From assembly GCA_900551595.1 (NCBI GenBank), contig URWR01000067.1, positions 1 through 8,063 of the forward strand: DNA of 8,063 bases, in the 5' to 3' direction. This stretch comes from an uncultured Coriobacteriaceae bacterium. Its GTDB lineage: Bacteria; Actinomycetota; Coriobacteriia; Coriobacteriales; Atopobiaceae. Of the stretch, positions 1 through 6,441 are shown in pieces (position 1 is the stretch's first letter; each line of letters opens with the position of its first letter). Both the position numbers and the translations under genes were made by a program. The notes under the pieces are model-generated. The model saw only the letters and a list, made by a program, of their open reading frames with translations. It was not told the DNA's origin and searched no databases.

Positions 1-67
1 CTCTTTTTGTAGCAAGTTTTTGATTGTAAATAGCAGGCTTGCTTAGCTCTGTAAATAGATTTTTGAA

Positions 68-2260
68 CTACAAAGAAAGCAGCGGCGTCATCTTTCCTTG
101 AGAAAGAATGGTTACGCGGTGCATAGCACGAGAGATGGCGGTATAGAGACGTCGACGTGCGAGTGGCTCATCCGGGTACACATCTGCTTGTGCGTCGGGA
201 ATAATAACCCCGTCAAATTCAAGGCCTTTAGCAAGGGTAAGATCGAGTAAGACTACTCCATCTGCTGGAAGCGTGTCGTCACGGTGCATCACTCGAACAG
301 TATCTCCAAGCTGCTTTGCCAACCACCCCATACGTCCTCGATCGAGCGTAATAATTGCCGTGAGTCCTTCTTGAGCGGAAGCGCTAGCAACTTCGTTGCG
401 AAGGGCACTCAGGTAGCGGTCGCGCCCTTCATCGCTTACAGAGCCATCAACAAACTCAGAGATAACAGGCACAATACCGGAAGGATGAACCGAGGTAAGA
501 CGAACCTGCTTATCCTGAGGCAGAAGACTTGCGAACAAGTCGGTAATCTCAGGTGAAGAACGGTAGCTTGTGAGCAGCTCTACCTCTTCGACCTCGCGTT
601 TGCCATCTGAGGCAAAAACGTTACGGATTTGGGGGAAGGATGCGGTGCCTTCACGAATTGCCTGGAACTCATCACCGAGGAGCATAAAGTGTGCTTGTGA
701 GAAATACCGAGCAAGAACAAGCAGTTGCGTCTCGGTGTAATCCTGCACCTCGTCAATAAGGACATAGCGAACGTTCTTAGCGCTGTTCCCGGTAATTGCA
801 ATCTTAAGATACAGCCATGCTGCTGCCGATAGACCACGTGTGCCCAAGATACGCATGCCAATGCGATCTACCCTGAGCCAATCACCTCGTTCAACAAGCT
901 CATGGGCGCGCTCAAATTGAGGGGTGAGATAGGCTCTTGTCCAACGGATAGTTTCGTCCTCATCAAGCGGGTTGATGGTTTCACCAAAAGCTTCGATTTG
1001 TTCGTCGATATTGAGACTGAGCACTTCTTCCTGAAGATCGGCATCTTTTGATAGTGAAGTAAGACGACGCTCCAAACGCTCATGCAAGTCATCTTTGACA
1101 AGCGATGAGAAGCGAGGGCATACACCAAAACGCTCGAACTTCTCTGCGGCGCTTACCACTTGGGACGTTTTGAGTAATACGCGCCCATCAACAGCGATTT
1201 CATGAAAATCGTCGGGCTCAAGCACCAGATCTTTCAAGCCTTGATCGAGAGCAAGCAGTATCTGAGGATTGTCGTCAGCGCCCGTTCCTCGTTCAGAAAG
1301 ACCGAGCTCGGTCAAGAAGGAACGCCAGGTACGCACCTGTGGATTTGCTTCTCCCAAAGAGGGAAGAACAGTATCGATATAGCTCTCGAAGACATCGTTG
1401 GGAGTGAAGAGAAACACCTGGTCGGGACTGAGCGTTTCTCGCTCACGATAGAGCAGGTATGCAATGCGCTGCAGCATTACTGAGGTTTTACCGGAACCAG
1501 CAACACCATTAACGATAAGAACATCAATATCCTTATGACGAATAACTTCGTTTTGTTCACGCTGAATCGTTGCTGTAATGGCCTGGAGCTTTTCGGTGTG
1601 GTGCCGGCGAAGGCTCTCAAGAAGTAATGAGTCTTGAATAGCTACGGTGGTATCGAAGTACATGTCAAGATGGTCACGGGTAATCTCAAACTGACGTCTG
1701 AGCTCAAGCGTAACGTGACGCGTACGACCATCTACCTCATATGAGGTATCGCCCATCTCCTGATTGTAATAGGTCTCGGCAACGGGGCTTCGCCAGTCGA
1801 CAATGAGTGGATGGCGTTTCTCATCAGTAATACCAACAGCGCCGATATAAATATCGCGCGGGGGACGTCCTGGCCTCATACGAAGACGAACTTTGGCGAA
1901 ATAGGGACGCTGTAAGAGCAGAAGAACACGACGGAGTTTATCGGTTGTGAAGTCGTGATACTGGTTATACGCATCAATAACGCTGTTGAGCGTCTCAATG
2001 GCAGCCAGTGTTTCCATAGTCTCGTCTGCGCCGCCAAAGTCGATGCGAATCTCTTCACTCAAGTCTTTGAGGTCTTGAGCAGCGCCGGCATGACCAGTTT
2101 CGAGCTCCTCGCCGATCTCGTCACGCATGCGTTCAAGTTTTGCATATACCTCAGAGAGGTACGCCTGTTCTTCTCTATAGACAGGATCAGTTGAAAGATC
2201 TTTCTGTTCATTGTCAGATACAACAGATGATTCAGAAACAGCTGAGGGATGGCTGTCCAT
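68..2260 (-). CDS. helD: HelD-family RNA polymerase-recycling ATPase (SF1 UvrD/Rep-like)
   Basis: Predicted 730-residue cytoplasmic ATPase. HelD proteins bind RNA polymerase, push a coiled-coil arm into the secondary channel and use ATP to release the enzyme from stalled complexes; some actinobacterial members (HelR) also protect it from rifampicin. Seen here: a charged helical N-terminal region (about 26-115) that fits the arm; HelD signatures YIGAVGI (138-144) and VDWRSPVAETYY (154-165); Walker A GVAGSGKT (252-259); Walker B DEVQD (503-507); motif III GDEFQ (529-533); YRSS (566-569); TLAKGLEFD (675-683); and YTAISRA (706-712). All ATPase motifs look intact, and the length is near known HelD proteins (roughly 740-775 residues). 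The open frame extends 22 codons further upstream, but the ATG at 2260 is preferred because GGAGG lies just before it; the longer version would run into the end of engB. It follows engB by 52 bases and is probably co-transcribed. UvrD/PcrA is less likely because the HelD N-terminal signatures are present. Confidence 0.93.
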   Translation of the reverse strand: MDSHPSAVSESSVVSDNEQKDLSTDPVYREEQAYLSEVYAKLERMRDEIGEELETGHAGAAQDLKDLSEEIRIDFGGADETMETLAAIETLNSVIDAYNQYHDFTTDKLRRVLLLLQRPYFAKVRLRMRPGRPPRDIYIGAVGITDEKRHPLIVDWRSPVAETYYNQEMGDTSYEVDGRTRHVTLELRRQFEITRDHLDMYFDTTVAIQDSLLLESLRRHHTEKLQAITATIQREQNEVIRHKDIDVLIVNGVAGSGKTSVMLQRIAYLLYRERETLSPDQVFLFTPNDVFESYIDTVLPSLGEANPQVRTWRSFLTELGLSERGTGADDNPQILLALDQGLKDLVLEPDDFHEIAVDGRVLLKTSQVVSAAEKFERFGVCPRFSSLVKDDLHERLERRLTSLSKDADLQEEVLSLNIDEQIEAFGETINPLDEDETIRWTRAYLTPQFERAHELVERGDWLRVDRIGMRILGTRGLSAAAWLYLKIAITGNSAKNVRYVLIDEVQDYTETQLLVLARYFSQAHFMLLGDEFQAIREGTASFPQIRNVFASDGKREVEEVELLTSYRSSPEITDLFASLLPQDKQVRLTSVHPSGIVPVISEFVDGSVSDEGRDRYLSALRNEVASASAQEGLTAIITLDRGRMGWLAKQLGDTVRVMHRDDTLPADGVVLLDLTLAKGLEFDGVIIPDAQADVYPDEPLARRRLYTAISRAMHRVTILSQGKMTPLLSL

Positions 2261-2264
2261 GAGA

Positions 2265-2269
2265 CCTCC
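2265..2269 (-). promoter_or_regulatory. Ribosome binding site of helD
   Basis: On the minus strand this reads GGAGG, four bases before the ATG at 2260. It is the strongest Shine-Dalgarno match near the 5' end of this gene and decides the start in favour of MDSHPSAV over the upstream in-frame start at 2326. Confidence 0.75.
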
Positions 2270-2312
2270 AATAGCAGAAAAATGGACATACCATCGTAGC
2301 GCAAAAGCGTTC

Positions 2313-2897
2313 TTACAAACAGGCAAGTTCTATTCGTTGCTTAAGTTCATCAATTCCCTGGTGTGTTGCAGATGAGGTAATGACCATGTCCTCTGGCTCA
2401 AGTCCAAAAGAGCGAGCAAGTACAGAGGCTTGTCTTTGCTGTTTGGAGCGAGTGAGCTTATCTGCTTTGGTCAGAACAATAACATGCGGCAGTTGTAGTT
2501 CTGCAATGTAGGAAAGCATTTGAATATCGAGTTTTTGCGCCTCATGGCGTATATCTACCAAAACACAAACGAGCTTAAGGGGACGCTCGGATTCAAAGTA
2601 ACCTGAGATAAGATCTGCCCATCTCTGACGTTCGGTTTGGTTGACACGCGCAAAACCATAGCCGGGAAGATCCACGAGGTGAATTCGATCTACCTGGAAG
2701 AAATTGATATTTGCCGTTTTTCCTGGCTGTGATGAGACCTTGGCTAGAGCCTTACGACCAACAAGGCCGTTAAGCAGTGATGATTTTCCAACGTTGGAAC
2801 GACCGGCGAGTGCTATTTCTGGTGCATTGGGTTTGGGGAGTTGGTCGACAGTGCCATAGGAGGCAATAAATTGGGCCTTCTGGTAGTTAATTGCCAT
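2313..2897 (-). CDS. engB: Ribosome biogenesis GTP-binding protein EngB (YsxC/YihA)
   Basis: Predicted 194-residue TRAFAC-class GTPase needed for late assembly of the 50S ribosomal subunit. All G motifs are visible: G1 GRSNVGKS (32-39), the switch I threonine in QPGKT (57-61), G3 DLPGYG (76-81), G4 TKADK (143-147) and G5 SSA (175-177). The length matches the family (about 195-210). The ATG at 2897 (MAINYQ) is chosen because the usual family N-terminus begins there and an AAAGG lies about nine bases upstream; an in-frame TTG at 2930 would add eleven residues without homology support. It is first of a leftward pair with helD. The upstream gap is shared with the divergent PTS regulator. EngB is missing from many actinobacteria, so its presence agrees with a Coriobacteriia-type host. 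Confidence 0.96.
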   Translation of the reverse strand: MAINYQKAQFIASYGTVDQLPKPNAPEIALAGRSNVGKSSLLNGLVGRKALAKVSSQPGKTANINFFQVDRIHLVDLPGYGFARVNQTERQRWADLISGYFESERPLKLVCVLVDIRHEAQKLDIQMLSYIAELQLPHVIVLTKADKLTRSKQQRQASVLARSFGLEPEDMVITSSATHQGIDELKQRIELACL

Positions 2898-2941
2898 GAA
2901 AATAGACCTTTCTATCAACCGATTGTTCAAAGTAAATCTGA

Positions 2942-2969
2942 ACTTCCCATTTCATAAGAATTACAAAGT
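2942..2969. promoter_or_regulatory. Imperfect dyad in the engB/regulator divergent gap
   Basis: A 28-base imperfect palindrome centred between 2955 and 2956. ACTT (2942-2945) pairs with AAGT (2966-2969) and TTC (2951-2953) pairs with GAA (2958-2960) about the same centre; 9 of 14 symmetric positions match. The same half-site words occur, more tightly spaced, in the palindrome before gatC, so it could be an autoregulatory site for the neighbouring HTH regulator. This is inference from symmetry only. Confidence 0.25.
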
Positions 2970-2985
2970 GCAGGGTAGTATACCT

Positions 2986-3003
2986 ATAGGCTATTATGCC
3001 TAT
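2986..3003. promoter_or_regulatory. Perfect 6-bp inverted repeat, candidate operator
   Basis: ATAGGC (2986-2991) and GCCTAT (2998-3003) form a perfect inverted repeat around the six-base spacer TATTAT, which itself resembles a -10 hexamer. A further CCTAT lies at 2983-2987, overlapping the left arm as CCTATAGG. It sits between divergent genes, 49 bases before the regulator start. On the minus strand TATACT (2978-2983) is a good -10 for engB, but no convincing -35 was found for either direction. A protein-binding site is more likely than a terminator because no T-run follows on either strand. Confidence 0.35.
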
Positions 3004-3051
3004 CCCTAAAAGAAATACATCTTTATTTAGCCGGAATTCCTTGGTGAGTAC

Positions 3052-4722
3052 ATGCGCTTGGAGCCGGTTCTTGTTGCGAAGTGGTGGTATGCGATGAACA
3101 GAAGGATAGCTTTCATTCTGAAAGATCTAGCCCACTCTGTTGATACGCTGAGCTTGTTAGAACTTTCCAAGCGCTATGGAGTGTCAGAGCGGACCATACG
3201 CAACGATATAACTCAGCTCAATACCATGCTCAGACAGGCAGGAATAGGTGAGCTCACCTTTGATTTAGGTGGTGCAATCGTTCTGCCCCCAGATTTCTCT
3301 CATGCGCAAAAGGCTTTACATGTTTCAGACACCGTGTCATATAGGCTTTCATCCGAAGAGCGTGCTGTCTTTGGTGCTGCACTTCTTATTGCCAGTCGTG
3401 ATTACCTTACAACCAACGAACTGGCAAAGATCTTTTCTGTAAGCAGAACTACCGTCTTAAACGATTTGTCCGACATCAAACAGACGGTGATAACTGCGGG
3501 TCTTCAAGTTGAATCGAAAGCAGGAAAAGGAATGCGAGCGATTGGTCCTGAGAGCGCTCGTCGTTTGTTTCTTGTTGATCTGTTAGTGCGCAGGGATCCA
3601 GTATCGAGCTTGTGGCTTTCTTTGGCTGAAAAACTGCAGATTCAAAAAGCAACTCGTCTTGCTCAAAAAGTCTTGGAGGAAGCTTCGCAAAAATTTGGTA
3701 TTTCGCTTCCCGATATGAACTATCAAACAGCAGTGTGCGTTCTGATCATTACGATTATTCGTGTCGAAAATGGCGTCTCGCTTGATGGCTTAGAGGATGA
3801 GTTTTTAGGATGTTCTCGCGAGTTTGTAGGTCCTTATGAACACGAGATAATGAGTCTCATGGCTCAGCAATGTAACGTAAGTCTTTCGAGTGATGATGAA
3901 CTCTTCTTTACGGCAGTTGCTCAGACCTATCGTTATCACAACAAGAGTGCGGTTAAAGTCGATAAAGCAAATGTGACCCAGATTGCTCTGAATTTTATTA
4001 GAGGGGTTTCTCAGCGATTGGAAGTTGGCTTAGAGGGCGATATGGAACTTCTAGGACAACTCTCAAACTATTTTGGCATGATCTTTGTTTCCGCAGAACC
4101 ACTCAAAGCTGATGATCCAATTGCAGGAGGAATTGCTCAAAATCAATCGTGGATTTTAAAGGCAGTGCAAAGCGAGCTCAGTTTTGTGGAACCGATTATT
4201 GGACGCCCTCTTGGAGATGATGAAGCTGCTGGTATCACCCTTTGTTTCTGTGCTGCCATTGAGCGCTGGAAAGTTGTTCGAGGCTATCCAAGGGTAGTAG
4301 TGGTGTGTTCGGGTGGTGATACCACAGCGCATCTTATGGCAGAACAACTGCGCAGAAGATTTGGTGTGCGCGTAGTGAAACTGCTGCGTGTACATGAGGC
4401 AAAATCGATTGATACAACATCGGCAGATCTCGTAGTGAGTACGACGCCACTTACAAATTGTAAGATTCCTCTTGCTGTTGTTCATCCCGTGTTAGATGAA
4501 CGAGATCTTGCACTCATTGCTCAAAAACTTGATGAGATGGGCATTGGTTGGAGTATAACGGCTGCATCTCAAAAGCATGTTGTAGGACAAAGCCAAAGTA
4601 ATCACCATGATGATGGAGAAGCACTCCTGAATGAATTAATGCCGGTGATAGAACAGCGAGTTGGCGCTTCAGATCCCCTTCTTGAAAAGGTGCGCACAAT
4701 TGTTTTGCAACATTTTTCTTAA
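3052..4722 (+). CDS. PRD-containing BglG/MtlR-type transcriptional regulator with EIIB-like domain
   Basis: Predicted 556-residue PTS-linked DNA-binding regulator. Domain order: HTH 1 (about 31-65, GVSERTIRNDI), HTH 2 (about 116-150, FSVSRTTVLNDL), PRD1 (about 195-300), PRD2 (about 305-410), then an alpha/beta EIIB-like domain (about 413-495) with cysteine 419 in VVVVCSGGD, the place of the phospho-cysteine in galactitol-type EIIB. A tail of about 60 residues is too short for an EIIA domain. In this class the PTS phosphorylates PRD histidines and the EIIB-like cysteine to set activity. Here the usual PRD histidine positions appear to hold V230, Q291, Q336 and C398 or C400 (by-eye alignment). 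Two HTH domains point to DNA-binding activation rather than BglG-type RNA antitermination. The ATG at 3052 has GGTGA just upstream; the ATG at 3094 (MNRRIAFILKDL) is a plausible alternative that fits the family N-terminus. Located 240 bases before gatC, its likely target. Confidence 0.88.
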   Translation: MRLEPVLVAKWWYAMNRRIAFILKDLAHSVDTLSLLELSKRYGVSERTIRNDITQLNTMLRQAGIGELTFDLGGAIVLPPDFSHAQKALHVSDTVSYRLSSEERAVFGAALLIASRDYLTTNELAKIFSVSRTTVLNDLSDIKQTVITAGLQVESKAGKGMRAIGPESARRLFLVDLLVRRDPVSSLWLSLAEKLQIQKATRLAQKVLEEASQKFGISLPDMNYQTAVCVLIITIIRVENGVSLDGLEDEFLGCSREFVGPYEHEIMSLMAQQCNVSLSSDDELFFTAVAQTYRYHNKSAVKVDKANVTQIALNFIRGVSQRLEVGLEGDMELLGQLSNYFGMIFVSAEPLKADDPIAGGIAQNQSWILKAVQSELSFVEPIIGRPLGDDEAAGITLCFCAAIERWKVVRGYPRVVVVCSGGDTTAHLMAEQLRRRFGVRVVKLLRVHEAKSIDTTSADLVVSTTPLTNCKIPLAVVHPVLDERDLALIAQKLDEMGIGWSITAASQKHVVGQSQSNHHDDGEALLNELMPVIEQRVGASDPLLEKVRTIVLQHFS

Positions 4723-4814
4723 CTGCTGAGTGCTCTGAATGACCTTACAAGCTCTCTATAAAACACTGCCTAATTAAACACTTGTTGACCGAAATATCAG
4801 TGGCTTTTACACGC

Positions 4815-4839
4815 AACTTACTTTCGGTGAACGGAAGTT
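4815..4839. promoter_or_regulatory. 25-bp imperfect palindrome upstream of gatC, candidate operator
   Basis: Centred on 4827, with 9 of 12 symmetric positions matching: AACTT (4815-4819) against AAGTT (4835-4839), C4821 against G4833, and TTC (4823-4825) against GAA (4829-4831). Its length and symmetry suit a dimeric HTH regulator such as the one encoded just upstream. It lies 124 bases before the gatC ATG. TTGACT (4884-4889) downstream could be a -35 box, but its -10 is unclear; TTGACC (4785-4790) upstream is an alternative. The inner part (4820-4826 with 4832-4838, one G-U pair) could also fold as RNA before a short TTTT, so a weak terminator for the regulator gene cannot be excluded. Confidence 0.4.
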
Positions 4840-4945
4840 TTAGTCGGTTAGCGCAATTTCTTTCATAGAAGCGTGAAGAACATTTGACTGGTCTGATGAA
4901 GATTCTGTAGCTATGTTTGTTTCGTGATTCGCTTTTAGGACATGG

Positions 4946-4951
4946 AAGGAG
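4946..4951 (+). promoter_or_regulatory. Ribosome binding site of gatC
   Basis: AAGGAG, eleven bases before the ATG at 4963. The spacing is somewhat long, but the competing ATG at 4942 has only AGGA with a one-base gap before it. The site therefore favours the start at 4963, which also aligns with the N-terminus of known GatC proteins. Confidence 0.55.
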
Positions 4952-4962
4952 AGAGCGTAAGG

Positions 4963-6348
4963 ATGGATGTCCTCTATAACGTCGTCCAGTACATTCTGGG
5001 CTTCGGCGCAGCGGTATTCGTGCCGCTCATTATGCTCATCATCGGTCTGCTCTGCCGCATGAAGTTTGCGGATGCATTCATTGCAGCACTGACGCTGGGC
5101 ATTGCTTTTACTGGCATGAATGTTGTTATTAACTTCATGACTGGTGCCATTACTCCGGCTGCACAGGGTCTTGCCGATGCAACCGGCATTGCTCTGCCGA
5201 CAGTTGACGTGGGCTGGCCTGCACTTTCTGCTATTGCTTGGGCATGGCCCTATGGTGTTCTGTGCTTCCCGCTGCTCATTGCCATCAATGCAATCATGCT
5301 GGCAACGAACACTACCAACGTTCTGAACGTTGACCTTTGGAACGCTTGGACCAAGCTGTGCACCTGCGTTATTACCTATTATCTTTGCAGCTCTGCTGGT
5401 ATGGCTGAGGGTCTTGCAATTGCTATGGGCTTCATTGCTGCTGCAATTCAGATCATCGCTGAGCTCAAGATTGGTGACGCTATTCAGCCCACCATCGAGA
5501 ATGTTACCGGCATTCCTGGCGTAACGGTCCCGCATGCTCTGATGCTTACCTGCACCATCGTGCTTCCTTTTGAGCTCATTCTTCAGCGTATTCCTGCTAT
5601 TGAGAACAACAAGGTTGACGCTAAATGGCTCCGCAGCAAGATTGGTATCTTCGGTGAGAACTCTGTCATGGGCTTCATCATCGGCCTTCTGCTTGGTGCT
5701 GTTGCTTATCGTGAGCTTCAGGCTGCTCTGACCCTTGCTATTCAGGCTGCTACTGCTCTTACGCTCTTCCCGATGGTTTCTAAGCTCTTCATGCAGGCAC
5801 TTTCCCCCATCTCTGATGCAGTGGGCGACTTCATGAAGAAGCGTTTCGCGGGCAAGCAGCTCATCATTGGTCTTGACTGGCCTATTCTTGCTGGTTCCAA
5901 CGAGCTTTGGGTTACCACCGTTCTGCTCATCCCGTTCGAGCTCGTATTTGCCTTCCTGCTTACCCCGCTTGGCAACACCGTGCTGCCGTTCGCTGGTATC
6001 GTCAACATCTGCCTCGCACCAGTGCTGCTGATGATGACCGGTGGCAACCTCACGAAGATGCTTATCGAGGGCATTATCGTCACTCCGGTCTACCTGCTGG
6101 CTTCTTCAAGCTTCGCACCGTATCTGACTGAGCTTGCTCGTACGTTCTCACCGGACTCCCTTGCAGGTATCGATCAGAACGCAATGATCACCTGGGCTAC
6201 GCTCGAAACTCCGGACTTCCGTTGGTCTGTTGCCAACGCACTTTCCGGTCACCTGCCTGGCATTATTTGCTTCATCGTTTGGGTTGTCCTGTTCGTTGCA
6301 CTGATGAAGTTCTTCAAGAAGCGCAACGAGAAGCTTGCAACTGCATAG
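4963..6348 (+). CDS. gatC: PTS galactitol-type transporter subunit IIC (GatC family)
   Basis: Predicted 461-residue integral membrane permease that moves a sugar or polyol inward while the partner EIIB phosphorylates it. E. coli GatC is 451 residues. Recognisable family blocks: VDVGWP (81-86), NVDLWNAW (122-129), VTVPHA (187-192), FGENSVMGFIIG (230-241), IIGLDWPILAGSNE (301-314), VLPFAGI (340-346) and GGNLTKMLIEG (360-370). Around ten long hydrophobic stretches span the protein, ending in a lysine-rich, probably cytoplasmic tail. No EIIA or EIIB gene adjoins it: the regulator is upstream, and a terminator and a convergent helicase gene are downstream, so the partners must be encoded elsewhere. 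Lysine codons are 14 AAG of 15, unlike the upstream regulator (9 of 24), suggesting selection for high expression. The substrate is uncertain; the galactitol assignment is by family only. Confidence 0.93.
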   Translation: MDVLYNVVQYILGFGAAVFVPLIMLIIGLLCRMKFADAFIAALTLGIAFTGMNVVINFMTGAITPAAQGLADATGIALPTVDVGWPALSAIAWAWPYGVLCFPLLIAINAIMLATNTTNVLNVDLWNAWTKLCTCVITYYLCSSAGMAEGLAIAMGFIAAAIQIIAELKIGDAIQPTIENVTGIPGVTVPHALMLTCTIVLPFELILQRIPAIENNKVDAKWLRSKIGIFGENSVMGFIIGLLLGAVAYRELQAALTLAIQAATALTLFPMVSKLFMQALSPISDAVGDFMKKRFAGKQLIIGLDWPILAGSNELWVTTVLLIPFELVFAFLLTPLGNTVLPFAGIVNICLAPVLLMMTGGNLTKMLIEGIIVTPVYLLASSSFAPYLTELARTFSPDSLAGIDQNAMITWATLETPDFRWSVANALSGHLPGIICFIVWVVLFVALMKFFKKRNEKLATA

Positions 6349-6393
6349 TTTCAACTAAAGCAGTTCAAGAACTAACATAGCTCCCAACTCCAG

Positions 6394-6425
6394 TCGCCTC
6401 GCCGTCCTGACGGGGCGATTTTTTT
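6394..6425 (+). terminator. Intrinsic (rho-independent) terminator after gatC
   Basis: A GC-rich hairpin is followed by seven T (6419-6425). TCGCC occurs twice in tandem (6394-6398 and 6399-6403), and either copy can pair with GGCGA (6414-6418) above a GTC/GAC apex, leaving a small bulge. It starts 46 bases after the gatC stop. The reverse direction lacks a T-run after the stem, so it should act on gatC transcripts and not on the convergent helicase gene. Confidence 0.9.
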
Positions 6426-6441
6426 GTTTAAAAACATCTTC

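Noticed and set aside
11..43. Inverted repeat AGCAAG/CTTGCT as a helD terminator
   Set aside because: The 6-bp arms are 21 bases apart and no T-run follows on the minus strand, so it does not look like an intrinsic terminator.
25..58. Direct repeat TGTAAATAG at 25-33 and 50-58
   Set aside because: Only two short AT-rich copies in non-coding sequence after helD; easily due to chance, with no gene it could serve.
4723..4962. Ribonucleic antiterminator (BglG/LicT-type RAT) in the gatC leader
   Set aside because: The regulator has two DNA-binding HTH domains and no CAT RNA-binding domain at its N-terminus, and no strong terminator follows the hairpin at 4820-4838.
4840..5535. 231-codon open frame on the minus strand opposite the gatC leader and 5' half
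   Set aside because: It is antisense to a well-supported membrane permease. Its composition (rich in Asn, Ser, His, Cys and charged residues) is what reverse reading of hydrophobic codons gives, and it has no recognisable domain.
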